DNA from: Symbiotaphrina buchneri
Lineage: Eukaryota > Ascomycota > Symbiotaphrinales > Symbiotaphrinaceae
DNA length: 64,000 nt
Reading direction: 5' to 3'
NCBI GenBank assembly: GCA_001599915.1
Contig: BCIG01000003.1
Span: forward strand, 62,001-126,000
The notes beneath the pieces are model-generated. The model ran no database searches, was not told the DNA's origin, and saw nothing but the letters and a program-made list of their open reading frames with translations. Positions 48,077 to 60,069 of this stretch are shown here, in pieces. Every line of letters begins with the position of its first letter. Position 1 is the stretch's first letter. Made by a program: the position numbers and the translations under genes.

Positions 48077-48746
48077 TCAGTCAGTATGACATTCACTCTC
48101 CTCAAGGCGGTTGTTGTTCCAAGCAAAAGAACGAGACCTATCCTTGATGATATCATCCATCTTGAGCTCGAATGATTGGAACTTAATCATCCTCAGGAGC
48201 ACTTCGAGACTTTCTTTCCATCCACCCTCGCTTTCATCGGTCCGTTGGGTCACATTCATCTGAAAGTGCTTGATCGCTACCCCTATGCTGCTGTAAGAGT
48301 GTAGCTTGAACGCACATAAACACTGAAAAACCTTTTGAAAAGACGAGCGAGTCTCGAAGTCATTTCCAATACACTCGTATCTTCAATTCGTTTATAAGCA
48401 GCGAGGAGAGATACGCCGGCCTGAGAGGCCCAAGTACGTTTCTGATCACTGAATTTTCCCCATATGCCCAATCAACGCTCACACAGATTTCGTTATGTCC
48501 ATATAGGATAGGGTAAGCTTCGTCATGGATTGCCTTGCACGTCCGTAGCAGCCCTGGCCATATTTTGTGTCGAGGATACGGATCCCAGCCATAGTCGAAT
48601 CCCGCGTACTCAAAGCTATGTTGGGATACCAATGTGTATTTCCAGACCTCATCTCGTAGCTCCGGTGGCAAGCGGAACAATACCATGCCCTCTGTAATTG
48701 CTCGCTGAGTACACCGGGATCTGGAAGTGACAGTTTCCATTGCCAA
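48077..48746 (-). CDS. short 2EXR-like protein, 3' end unresolved
   Basis: A clear first exon (48360-48746): MVLFRLPPELRDEVWKYTLVSQHSF, then GLLRTCKAIHDEAYPILYGHNEI, the two 2EXR landmarks, ending RVYWK. Typical members are twice as long. Downstream on the same strand another frame (48077-48259) reads MNVTQRTDESEGGWKESLEVLL, which could be a further exon, but I cannot find a splice that joins it without doubt. Either a short gene with one or two more exons, or a truncated copy. Confidence 0.5.
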
Positions 48747-50117
48747 GGACTTCTAGTAGAACTTAGCAACCGAGATCGACAGGTATCAAAACGATTCAAC
48801 ATACATAACGGCTCGTAACAAAGCACTGAGAGTGGCTAAAAGCGTTGCTCCGAAGACTCCTGTCCTTTTTCTGAAAATAACCAGGAGAGCAGGCAGGTGA
48901 AAGTCGAGTCCGGTGATATGACCGGAGGTCAACAGCTTGAGGTCCGAGGTGACAACCCAGAAGCTGTAAAAGCGCAGGGCTAATGAGACGGTTTGCTACT
49001 ATATCAGGGTATGATCCGTAAGGCTTTATGCTTTGGAGGCAAGATGCATCTGGTTTGTCAGCGGTGAGAGGCAGAGAGAGATTGATGGCAGACAAACGTG
49101 TTGAAGTAGTCCGCAGACACGGCCTTTGCTTTGGTTGAAGCCAACCAGATTATCAAGGCTTGAGAGATCACGCTGAGGAGAGCTAATGTAGGAGTATGCG
49201 GGTAAAGAGCTGTGTAATGATCGACCGCTTGCCTGGTTGCGTCTGCCTGGAACGCCGCCGGCTGAGCTTGCCAAAGATCTCTGTACTAGAAGGGACTTGA
49301 AGGTATGTGGAGTATGTTGTGCAAATATCTGGTGATGATGTCAAACGCCACTGAGCTGCATACATGTATCATGGTTGCTGACTTCAGGATGAATGGGATG
49401 AAAGGCCCAGGGACGTTTTATCAAGCGATCGTCTGGTCGAAAAATGCCTCGAGAGATCACGACAAGCTTACTCACTACCACATCACGTTCTTATGAACGT
49501 CTGGGATTGAGAGTGCCTCAGTGTCCCAACGACCATCTCTTTGAACCTCTGCTTCTCTGTCTATCTGAAAATTCCAGGGCATGATGCGACCCACCGACGG
49601 CCTGGCTGCTCGTGCCTATACAGGAGCGGCCATAATGAGTTTCTAACACGGCACACCGGATGACCAGCGGCCTGCAAAACTGAAGACTTATGTGTTATAC
49701 GCCTGGTTGGAATAGAATAAAACAGGTATTTCCACCTTCAGCTCTCCTCCTGGGCACCGCGGGTCCATCGAAGGTGGACAGCTGGGCGTTTGCTCCCTGC
49801 TTGGTTTCTGATATGGGCTTGCATACACAGTCAATGAAACAACGGTGCAATCAAGTAGGTGCGTTACCAGACAGAGTGTTCTATACCTAAGGTAAGGTAC
49901 CTTAAGGTAGTGACAGGTATTGTATAAGCTGTATTCCTGGAATTTACTGCCAGCATTCACCGGAAGCTAGCATGTCTCAAAAGACGTGACGACGTGCCTT
50001 CTATCCGTTCCTCTACTTTCCCTCACCTCTCATCCAATCTACACCGCAGTCTTCTACCTCTTCTCAACCTGAACCACTTCTCTTCTCTCCATCTTTGCTA
50101 CCTTTCAGGCCTCCATC
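48747..50117. other. spacer upstream of the dynamin-like gene
   Basis: 1.37 kb. The last 120 bp are pyrimidine-rich (CTTCTACCTCTTCTCAACC) as in many fungal core promoters. A small inverted repeat CTAAGGTAAGGTACCTTAAGG occurs near 49887-49907. No gene recognised. Confidence 0.5.
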
Positions 50118-52995
50118 ATGAAGGAAGCATTAGGCTCAGCAGCTCTTGAAGGACTAGAGACCTCTGAACATCACCGCTTGCTGGATGAAATCGACCAGCT
50201 GCGATTACAAGGTATCGGCGACCTGATCTCCCTTCCTCAGTTGATCGTATGCGGTGATCAGTCGAGTGGCAAGAGTTCCGTATTGGAGGCAATCTCAGGT
50301 ATCCCTTTCCCGAGAAAGGACAATCTTTGTACGCGTTTCCCGACAGAAGTCGTCCTTCGACGCGCACCGGAGGAAAGAGTCTGTGTCAGGATTATCCCCT
50401 CCCTCAGCCGCAACGATGTTGAACGCAAGAAGCTTCTCGAATTCGACCTCAACTTGAAAGATTTCTCCGAGTTTCCAGGTCTCATCGACGCAGCAACTAA
50501 GGCCATGGGAGTCGGCCCTTCTTCATATGCATTCTCCAAGGATGTTCTCCGTGTTGAGATATGCGGGCCAACAAAACCAAGTCTAACAGCAGTGGATCTA
50601 CCAGGCTTGATACATTCGAGCACCAAGTCTCAGACCGAAGCAGACGTCAAGATCGTATCGGAGATGGTGAAACCATACATGAGTGATCCACGCTCTATTA
50701 TTCTTGCGGTCGTGTCAAGCGCCAATGACTACGCCAATCAGGTCATCCTCCGCAGAGCTCGTGAAGCCGACCCACAGCGGAAGCGTACTTTTGGAATAAT
50801 CACAAAGCCGGACATGTTACATGCTGGGTCAGAAAGTGAGAAAGACTTCGTTGCTCTGTCTCGCAACCAAGACAAGGAACATCAACTGAGCCTCGGATGG
50901 CACGTCCTCAAGATCCGCGACTTCACATCGCGCGGGACGTCACTCGAGGCGAGAAACAACAGTGAGACCATGTTCTTTAGCCAGGGCGTCTGGAAAGAAC
51001 TACCTCGCACCTGCGTCGGCATTTCATCCCTTCGAGTACGACTTGCTGATGTCCTTCTCGATCAGATCAAGGCACAATTGCCAAGTCTATTGAAAGACAT
51101 ACATGATATGGTAGTGGAGTGTGAGACCACGCTGTCTCAACTAGGGGAAGCACGGACAACGTCTGACGATAAACGCGTGTTTCTCACAAGGATCAGCCAA
51201 TCCTTCGTCCAAGTATGCAGAGCTGGTTGCGACGGTGCATACGATGATCCATTCTTTGCCATTGCTCTCTCTGAACAAGGGAGAGCCAGGCGTCTCCGAG
51301 CCAGAGTGCAAGAACTGAACAGAACGTTCGCAGAGGATATGAGCATTCGCGGACACAAGTTCGAGATCGTCAGAACTGGGGAGCTCAAAGGATTCAGGGA
51401 CAACACATTGCCAAAGTTGTTGAACAAAGTTGAGGCAATAGCTTGGGCGAAGAAAGTTTTGCAATCGAGTCGAGGACGAGAGCTACCAGGGACTTTCAAT
51501 CCGCTCCTAATCTCCCAACTCTTCCAGGAACAATCCGCACCATGGGAAGATCTAGCTAATGAACATCTGGACGTCTTCCTCGAGGCCGTGGATAATTTCC
51601 TATGGGAGGCCTTCAGTAGCATTACAGATTCCGAGGTGACCAACCGTATTTTCTCTTCGTGCCTTGATAAGATCCTCGAATCCATGGGTGCAGCTGCTCG
51701 CCAAAAGCTGATTGAACTCCTTTCTGTGCGGGCTCGACATCCGATCACCTACAACCATTACTACACGGAGACTGTCCAAAAGATAAAAGAGGAACGCAAT
51801 CAACAAAACATTGAGGCAAAGATCATTGGAGTTCTTGGAAGATCTACCGGGAGTCTGGAAGCTGAGTCCCTAGATGTGAAGTCGTTTATCTCCTCGGTCT
51901 CATCTATGGCGGATGCTACCGAGCCAGATATGGACGCTTATGCCTGTTTGGAATTGCTTGATTGTACCGAGGCATACTATAAAGGTATGTAGCCACCAGT
52001 TTCAGGTCATCCTGCCGCTGTATCTCACGAATTTCAGTCACTGTGAAGACTTTCATAGACAACCTGGCTGTTTAGGTCGTCGAAGCTGCAATCCTGGACA
52101 AGCTGCCGGATTTGTTCTCTCCTCTGAGCATCGCCAAAATGGATTCGGAGACAGTCCGCGACATCACAACTGAGTCGCGCCACCTAGAGATTCAGCGTGA
52201 GCAAGCTACACAAAAACTCAAGGTCTTGCGAGAAGGCTTGAAGATTTGCAAGCGTCATGCCAAATCCGACCAGCCTAGCAGATCACTCACGGGTCGTAGC
52301 CACAAGCGCCAGTCATCAACATTGGCCGACTCGCCGTTCGCCAGGAAAGGGGCAACACGACGTCGGGTAAGTGTGACCTCCAACAAGTGCATAAGTACTG
52401 ACTGATATAGCTTTAGGACGCGTGTGAAAATCGTCATATTGTCTTGAACTGGCCCAAGACTAGTTCGTGGACGCAAGATTTTCAAATGGCGGAAGGAACA
52501 GGGATCGCGTTCCGAACGTTTCCTCACAAATACAAGGAACTAATCGAATCTCGAATCGTCGATTTCTCCGAGGACATTGTTGCCATAAACCTCGTCAAGC
52601 AGAATCCGAGTTATTCCTTCGACGAGCTGCGTCTGGCAGATTATGCTCAAGGCCAGAGATTCCGACCATTTGGCTTCGATCCCCAGCGTCCCATCACCAG
52701 TCCGAAGACATCTCCTTTTGCATCCATCAGTTCAGCCTCTCCTCTCACGCCCGCTTTCAACTTTTCCACATTGCCATCTTCGTCTCTATTTCCACAAGCT
52801 TCCCCAAGCACTCCGATTGGGCAATGTCTTGAAGATAATGCCACCGGCACGGGCAGTCAATGGGGAGTCTTCTCACAGCTGGGTTCTGATGTGTTTGGAC
52901 TTGAGGAAAGCAGCACACCGGTCGCGACCCCAGGAACAGGTCCCTCGATTTCCAGGCGGCGTGCCAGGAGGTCTTCAAAGAACCTGAAAACATGA
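50118..52995 (+). CDS. dynamin/Mx-like large GTPase, with in-frame TAG in the GED
   Basis: GTPase domain: G1 GDQSSGKSSVLEAI, RFPTEVVLRR, G3 DLPGLIHSS, G4 TKPDML, then the middle/stalk helices. The first exon gives 622 residues. A 53-bp intron after AYYK leads to VTVKTFIDNLAV, the start of the GTPase effector domain, then TAG, then VVEAAILDKLPDLFSPLSI; dynamins normally have Gln at that spot, one base from TAG. The frame after it stays open through TTESRHLEIQREQATQKLKVL and, after a second intron, DACENRHIVLNWPKTS..GFDPQRPITSPKTSP, ending in a basic tail. So either the gene was broken recently, the stop is read through, or there is a base error. Fungal Mx-like dynamins act on organelle membranes; this one's role is unknown. 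Lacks a PH domain. Confidence 0.88.
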
Positions 52996-53144
52996 AGGGT
53001 AGCAAGCAATGTTGCTCTGCTTTGATTCCTTCGCAATACCCGGTCGATGAGGCTTGGCACCTCGAGCCCGGTCACGGCAGAAGGACTGGCGCATGAGAAT
53101 TCCTTTTCTGCCTCGTGAACTGGTTCCTTTCTGGCAGTGTCTCT

Positions 53145-53717
53145 TTATTCCCACAGCATCGCTGTGAGATCTATTCTTTTGAGGCCGTTGCTACTGTGCT
53201 GCAGAATAAATAAGCATACTGAATCTCCATATTTGTCGGTCGACTGTCCCCAAGTGCCTCCGAATCCCATCCTGCTGTAAATGAATCTTTGTTCCGCGAG
53301 CTCTGCCAGCTCGGTCATGACCTGTTGCCGCTCCGCCCAGTCTAGATTCCCATCACCATTCGCGTCCGCACGGAGCATGATGTCACACTGCCGCTCAATG
53401 GTATAATGGAACACCGTGTACAAGGAATATAGTTGGCAGCCCGCTGCGTCGGGCTCTGCATCTCATCCACGCACTCACTCAAGGAATGTGAGCAGCATCA
53501 GCACGCCGAGAGTAAATTTAGCCACAAACCACTGCGGTTTCTCAAACTCTTGATATTTGATGTGCGAGTACATAATCAACTCGATTAGTATAACCAGCAC
53601 AACCAGTGTCAGCACCTTTAACCGTTCACGCCTCTGCTGACAACTTTGGTGCGGGGCGTCTGCGGGTCTTGTAGAGAGCATGCCACCTGTATCACTTTCG
53701 GCCTGTTGCATTGGCAT
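53145..53717 (-). CDS. small EF-hand and transmembrane protein, exon joint unresolved
   Basis: First frame (53475-53717): MPMQQAESDTGGMLSTRPAD.., then a membrane segment VLTLVVLVILIELIMYSH and a second weaker one WFVAKFTLGVLMLLTFLE. About 50 bp on, same strand, a second frame has YTVFHYTIERQCDIMLRADANGDGNLDWAERQQVMTEL, a good EF-hand loop (Asp-x-Asn-x-Asp-Gly-Asn, Glu at 12). The second frame stops at 53145. The joining intron would be shorter than normal, so the exact splice is uncertain; two adjacent small genes are possible. Confidence 0.5.
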
Positions 53718-54726
53718 AGTCGCTGCCGGTGGTAATCAAAGACAATGACACGTTATTGGACTGTCGAACGTCAATTGATGGAGTGGAGGGATTGTAGCTT
53801 ATTGTGTGAATTGGGGTTCTGGGAGGAGAGTTGATGTTGTTGATGCAGCATGGACAGGGAGTTGTTATCGGAGATCCATTTCGTTGGAGAGGGGGCTTAT
53901 CAGCTTATCGTATCTGATAAGATGAGGGTTCAAGGGTCAGGATAAGAGTCGGCGGGGAGAATAATCCTGACAATATCAGGTTCACTGACATACGTGAGGT
54001 ACGCAGCTTACTTTGATTGCTACGGAAAACCAGAGTAGTCATAGAAGGCCTCTGATGGTATTTTTTTACTAAGATATACTCAACGACAACCATCACATTC
54101 AACACCCTCCCGCTCCAGACCACCACCCCGCCTACAAAGAAGAAAAAAGAGAGGAAATAAAAATTCCTCCGCGTCAAAAACAAAAAGCTCAGGCCCCAGA
54201 ACCACTTTTGGTGGTTCCAGGGCCCTACGAAAACCCACATGGTTTTGCAGTGGCCAGAGAATCCAGTCGCAGTTACGGCTCGAACCCTCCTTAGAGCGGA
54301 GACATTACCCATTTAAGAGAGTGGTTTGACGTGGTGCGGCGGACTAACCGCTACACCAACAACCCCTTGTGCTCGAAAGGCATGGGGTTAAGGCGGTATA
54401 TAAGTGAATACAGGGCGGAGAGAGCCGACTTTTCCCTGTAAGGCCGACCACAGCTAGAACCGTTCTCATGCTCTCGTGGCTTCCTTGAGGAATGGCCTCT
54501 GAAAGACATGGTGCAGCCATCCCATGCCAGACCGAGCACTTCTGACCGAGCACGTCTTGAGCAATCTGCAGTGGCGAGGAGCACAGTCTCGTGCTATTGT
54601 CTTCATCACAAGGACAGCTGCCATTGATGACAATCCACCAGAATGATTGCCGCTTATCCGCTTTATGTTTGTGAAAGGTCTCTCTGATGATGCAACCTCT
54701 CCTCCATGCTACATTGCATCCCCATC
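53718..54726. other. spacer with tRNA-derived RNA candidate
   Basis: 1 kb. The middle part (54180-54365, minus) carries Pol III-like boxes and a long hairpin, listed separately. The rest is unrecognised. Confidence 0.5.
54180..54365 (-). ncRNA. candidate tRNA-derived or Pol III structured RNA (SINE-like)
   Basis: On the minus strand an A-box-like TGGTGTAGCGG (54348-54358) is followed after about 70 nt by a B-box-like GGTTCGAGCC (54277-54286). A D-arm can pair (GGTG with CGCC), and CTCC-GCTCTAA-GGAG forms a small stem, but no acceptor stem closes, so it is not an ordinary tRNA. Further on lies a 14-bp hairpin (54192-54224, loop CAAAA) whose two non-Watson-Crick pairs become G-U only when transcribed from this strand. 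A T5 run follows within a few bases, and T6 at 54143-54148 may be a second terminator. An A7 run lies at 54061-54067. Tail and boxes also fit a SINE. Expression is unknown. Confidence 0.42.
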
Positions 54727-55863
54727 TCAAGCCCCGTCCTTTTGCTTCTCAAAGACAAACAGCGCCTCGTCTTTCCCGGCAAACGAAGGCAGCGGGATCT
54801 GCACCGTCTTGGAGAACTCCGCTTTCTGCTCTGCCATGTACTGATCGATAGTCAAGTCCTTGAAGGCCGTGTATCCATTCGCATTCTGCGTTCCCGCCAC
54901 GCAGACGGTGTCTCCTTCAAAGGCTGCCAGGATTTTCGACGTGAAGTCCGCGCCCACGACTGGATACACGAGCAAGAGCACGGCATCCTTGCCGCCGCGG
55001 TTTGCCTTGAGGTACTTGACGCCGTCGGCGACGATTGTATCGCCAATCCATACCGTCCGCCATTCGCTCTGCATGTTATCCACCGCCTGCGTGGATACGC
55101 CGGCCCGACGGAGCATGTACGTCCAGTACCCGTTCCCGCTTCCCATGTCAATGACGGGTCTACCGCGCGCCGCCTGCCGAATCACCTCCAGGCTTTCATA
55201 GCTGGGCACCACGCACCCGAAATGGTGCATGAACACTGGGAGGATATGGTGGCTTTGCTTGATATTGACCGTGCCCTCGTTCGGGCCGGCCCATTCGAGG
55301 TTGAGGCAAGACCACGCCCACAGGTCATAATACGGATTAGTTACGGGAGTCTTTTTCTTTGAAACGACGTATGTGGAGGGAAGGGTGCGCCTGGATTCGA
55401 GGTATGCCGCAATGCTGGCCCGAAGAGAGCCTTTCTTTGCATTGGAGCGAAAGCTCTTCAGCATATTCGAGGCGGATTTTGTGGAGGAGGAGATGGCGGT
55501 ATAAGCCTCAATGTCAGCGGCCGGAGGCGGAGGAAGCTATCGCGCATTGTGTCATCAGTTCCAGCCACCGAATGAGCGTGCTTAGGGGTGTCCTACCGGC
55601 TTGCCCTCTTCATCCAGATACCAGGCATGCAGCCCATGCTTCCCACCCTGCTCAATAGCGCCCTGCACCTGCAGAAGCGTGACACTCGCCGTCGCATGAT
55701 ATACATAGGTATCCCTTTCTGGAATTCCAAAGGAGGCCAAAATGGCGCCTCGAAGATCGTTGTCCTTCGGTATCGCCGGTTCCTTTGCCCAGGTCTCGAA
55801 GAATCGGTCTGGGTCAAACGAGCGCGAGCCGACCGTGTGTGCGGTAGGCCGTCGGCTGGACAT
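54727..55863 (-). CDS. SAM-dependent methyltransferase-like protein, uncharacterised
   Basis: Start MSSRRPTAHTVGSRSFDPDRFF at 55863; the frame is open further upstream. One intron after EGKPV-type end (GKP) joins LPPPPAADIEAYTAISSS. The second exon has the glycine-rich SAM motif PVIDMGSGNGYWTYMLRRAG, followed by VDNMQSEWRTVWIGDTI and KDAVLLLVYP, and ends LPSFAGKDEALFVFEKQ. About 360 residues in all. Fungal homologues with IDMGSGNGYW are common, but I know no proven substrate. Soluble, no signal peptide. Confidence 0.8.
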
Positions 55864-57267
55864 TTCGACGCTGATAGTAGAGATCCCGTCTATCTGGCGT
55901 ATAGGATAATGGTGTTGGGCGACCAATTGCCGGAGGATAACAGTGCCCGAGCACAATCAAAGATGATGTTTAAACAATGACGATTAAAGAAAGTTTGGAT
56001 GGTCTCGCTACCTTGTGTGCTAGCCCTGGAGGCTTGCGGCAACCATTTTGGCGGCCCGCGCTTCCTTCCATCTTCCCCACATTTCCCGACTCGCCGAAAA
56101 GCGCCGCGCCCGGTGCATCTGTGTCTGTCATGTCGATTGCCAATTAATCTACGGAGTACTTCGTACTGTACTGTTTGGCGGGAGTACTGGAGAACAACTC
56201 AGGGTCGTCTAAAAAGAAGACAGAGATTTCTTTTTCTCATTGCTCAAGTTCCTGAAGACATTTGATGCCGATCCGCAACCTGTGATTTCCCTGGAATGCC
56301 TGAGGCCGTACTGGAACATGGAACTGTCTTGAGCTTTAATAAGGCTACTAAGCTTCAGATAATGTTCAGAGCAGGATAAGAGACAATGTCGATAGTATTT
56401 AACAATCAGCGGCATAATTGACAGAAGAAATCCCAGCGGGAGCAACGCATGAACCTAGTATAATACACATCGTGCGGTCAAATAAATATACGGAACGTTC
56501 AAGTCGGGAGCTATCTGATACAGATCCCTGGCATCAACTTCAGGAGCCAAATCATACAATGAACAATGAAGTCTGGTTATTGTTTCCCCTTATGACCTTT
56601 GCTTAGTTATGCAGTCAGCGGTGATCTGACGACGTATGGGCTTATGGTGCCAATTGATTTGTATATCAATATTCAGGAACAAGAGGAGGCGGACCTCGTT
56701 TCTCGCCGGGATCGTTCGATGGTGCTCCTTTTAGTGTTCCTTCGCTGGGAGCATTATTACCAAGGGGATCATCGTTTGATGCCCCGGTGATAGCAGACTT
56801 GGTTTCGGAGGGCACAGGAGGCGGCGGATCAGTGAGCGGGCCTGTCTTTACGCCGACTGGTAGAGATAATGATCCGTCAGAAACTCAATGCAGAACGATA
56901 ATGAAGGCGACAGAGCGGCGACTACCTACTGGGATTGGCGGAACCGGAGTTCATAGACATTGAGCCCGATTTTTTGATTCTACCACAGCTTTCAGAACAG
57001 ATCCGGCGATTTGTACTGCTCAGAGGATCTGCCTTGCTTGAGATAAGATTGTCTCCAGTGCGAGTTACTGGCGAGGCTGGCTTGCTGGGGTACTTCTTGG
57101 CGGTTGATCTATCCGACAAATATAGCTGGATTATCCGGCTGTGTAAAGACCCGCTTAGATGCTGTCGCGACTTTCGTCGGCGCGCTACTGCTATTCGGCT
57201 CCCGGAATGCCTTCAGTATTTCGCCGGACTTTGGCCGTGAATCTCCAGCTGCCACTGGTCGGACAAA
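55864..57267. other. divergent spacer, methyltransferase / Zn2Cys6 regulator
   Basis: 1.4 kb. It contains the shared palindromic 17-mer at 56150. A 101-residue plus frame (56935-57240) just before the regulator has no likeness and is probably leader sequence. Nothing else recognised. Confidence 0.5.
56150..56166. repeat. palindromic TACGGAGTACTTCGTAC motif, second copy
   Basis: Same 17-mer as at 42880-42896, here about 290 bp upstream of the methyltransferase start. The next bases (TGTACTG..GGAGTACTGG) carry another GTAC-containing near-palindrome. Confidence 0.85.
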
Positions 57268-59485
57268 ATGGACGCCATGCTGCCTGCCGGAGGAGTTCAA
57301 AGACCACGCGCCGCCAAAGCGTGTGTGATATGTCACAAGAAGAAGGTATGCGCACCTCCTAACTCCCTTGATGCGCTCCGCTGAGATCCCCGACAGATCC
57401 GCTGCGACCTTTCGGAGGGCAACCATCCCTGCACCAACTGCCGGCTTTACGAGTATCCGTGCAAGCCTCGGGAGAGGAAGCGCAAGGTCTATACCATCAG
57501 TCCCTCCCCGCCGCCTTCTGAGAGACGAGCCTCGAAACAGGCGCGGAATGGTGAACCACAAACTACAACTCCGACAGCAGCGACTCCACAATGGTCGACG
57601 GGCAACCCGCAGTGGGATGATCCCCGTCTGCTCTCGGGACAGACGACACAGGTCCACTCACCACTGACGCCTCATATCCAGAACCATAATACGAGTGATG
57701 CGAACATAGATATAAAGGGAAGCAAGCTCCAGCATACTACGCAATGGGCACAACCTCAGTCGCACAAGGACGGCCACGACCCGGTTCCTGGTTCTAGTAC
57801 CAGTTACCTCGGACGGTCTGAATATCTAGGAGTACCTTTCAACGAGGAATCCTTTCCGACCCCACAAGGCACCAAGCTTTCCGAAACCGACATGGAGATG
57901 CTTCGTGTCCAGAGGGCTCTTGATTTGCCGCCTCGTTCCATCCGCACCGGACTTATAGACAACTTCTTCGCACTGTGCGCCCCATGGTCGCCTATTGTTG
58001 ATCGGAATTGGCTCGAAGACACTCCGGGAAATAAGCCATCACTATTATTACTCCAGGCTGTCTTCCTTGCCGGCAGCCGAGTGTCTTCCGCTCCTTTGGT
58101 CTACGCTTCAAGCGAAGACTTCTACCGGAGGGCAAAGGCGTTGTTTTTCTGTGGATATGAAAAGAACACCATCATGGCCATTGTAGCCGTCTGCCTTCTT
58201 CACTGGTGGAACCCTTCAGGTCCAGAGGTTGTTTCGCTGGACACTAGCCCCTTTTGGCTGAGAATTGCTGTGGGAATGGCATATCAGATTGGCCTACACA
58301 TTGAGCCACCGCCTGGGGAAGACGCGGCTTTCAGACGCCGCTTGTGGTGGAACTTAGTGGTAAGTCTAGACCGAGCCATATGCCTCATCTCTTGCAAGTT
58401 TCTGACATGACTTATAGGCTCGAGATTGCCTGATTTCGGCGGGCCAGGGTCGACCAAGAGCGATCAACATGAATGATAGCGATATCCTTCCCTTATGTGT
58501 GGCTGATTTTCCAGAGCCCAATTCTAGCAGGGCTAGACTGTTCGTTGCATATGTGAATATCTGCCAGATACTTGGAGATGTTACCGAATGCTGTCTGCGG
58601 AAACAGCTTTCGCGCTCGAGACGCAGAGCCTTTGGCAATGCACTTTATCGTTGGATCAAGGAACTACCGGATGAATTCCGACTCTTCCAGCGCCAACCTG
58701 GCAACCCACTCAATACATATAACTTCGAAGCGCGCCAGCTGCACGTCCCGTACTTTGTCATCCTTATCATCCTCAATCGGGCCTCTGCTCCTACCAGCCC
58801 TCCTTCAGCAGCAGCCCTGGTAGCCTCTTCGTTTGTTGCAGGAATCTACGAAGACTTCCTAGCAAGGGATGAGCTCCGCTTCCTCGGCCCGATCTTCAAC
58901 TTCTACGGTCTTTCCGCCGGCGTCACACAATTGCACGGATACCGCTATCCATCACAGCGGAGTATCGCCGAGCACGAAGTCCGGATCATCAAGCTCTCGC
59001 TACAAGAACTATCCAAACGGTGGCCCTCCGCCGTCGGCACGCTCAAATCGCTCGCCGCACTAACCGACGTCGTCGTCAAGCAGACACTCAGCGACGACGC
59101 CGTGCCGAACCCACCCATCCCCGAAACGCTGCATTTCTACAGCGAGCTCGGCCCAGAGCTGTGCCGCAACTGGCACCTGCTGAGCCGCGTCCGGCACCAG
59201 CCTTCGGGCCTGATCACCACGCGCAACGAACACAACAATAACCCGGAGATGGCGACGGCCAGCATCCTCGCGGACCTGCGCACGCCGAACGCCATGGTGC
59301 CCACGGCGGATGCGACGCTGCCACAGGTCGTCCCGCCGGCGCATCAGGGCCCGACGCTGAGCTCCGGTTTTGATCCACATGCTGATGGCGACTTCTTCGA
59401 CCGTAGGACGGCCGGGTTGATGGTTGGTTGGGATCCGGTCGGGTCCTGGCTGCTGGATGATTGGGGGATTGAAGTCCCCTGGTGA
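57268..59485 (+). CDS. Zn(II)2Cys6 transcription factor
   Basis: Start MDAMLPAGGVQRPRAAK at 57268. The zinc cluster is split by the first intron: ACVICHKKK-IRCDLSEGNHPCTNCRLYEYPC, giving CX2CX6C twice. A Ser/Pro/Gln linker follows, then the fungal-specific domain: GLIDNFFALCAPWSPIVDR, LLLLQAVFLAGSRVS, YRRAKALFFCGYEKN, GMAYQIGLHIEP and, after the second intron, RRRLWWNLV-ARDCLISAGQGRPRAI, the usual xRRxWW and RxRPxxI marks. About 700 residues; ends in an acidic DDWGIEVPW. This subclass often controls cutinase, toxin or catabolic genes, but there is no clear local target. The divergent methyltransferase is the closest candidate. Confidence 0.92.
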
Positions 59486-60069
59486 GGGATTTTGGATTGA
59501 AAAACATTATATACCCATATTTCTGGAGCCCAGCTGAAATTTGTCTCACTGCGTCGCTTTAGCATATTCATGGATATGCTCATTTCTTTAAATGTTAGGC
59601 GTTTCGGGAGACCAGGGATGTGGTCAATAGTCACGAATGGAAGTGATCCAGATGCTAGTCGAATTTCTGCGAATTGAAAAGGCTATGATGCCCTTTGATT
59701 TGTCTGAATATATTAATTGCTCATCAGGATCTACTACTGGACATCGTACAGGCATGGGAGCGGTGCACATCTAGATCACGAGCTCAACCGGTTCACCCCG
59801 AGCCGTGGATATCGCGATGAGATGTGTCGTTCCAACGATTGTGTTAAATTGTAAGATCTTACATGCAATCACACAACAGATGACAATGCATGCATGCCTG
59901 GGCCTCGCTGCTTCACTCTACCTTCCGTATAGCAGGACCGTCTCATAAGCTAATGCAGAAAAGACTATGATATCCAAAGTGGTATGGACAGGACTACTGC
60001 TGGTCCAGCGGACGGGCGTCTACACCACTCGTCAACCTCTGATTTTACAATCCATGCCCTCTGCAATGT
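59486..60069. other. convergent 3' spacer
   Basis: 580 bp between the regulator and bbc1 ends. No feature recognised. Confidence 0.5.

Noticed and set aside
49887-49907. Small inverted repeat around GGTACC
   Set aside because: Too short and alone to call an element or a binding site.
53905-54312. 135-residue minus-strand frame rich in Phe and Trp
   Set aside because: Overlaps the hairpin and Pol III-like boxes, has no likeness and odd composition; treated as chance.
56935-57240. 101-residue frame directly before the Zn2Cys6 regulator
   Set aside because: No likeness, and the regulator's own zinc-cluster exon starts just after in a sound context; probably leader.
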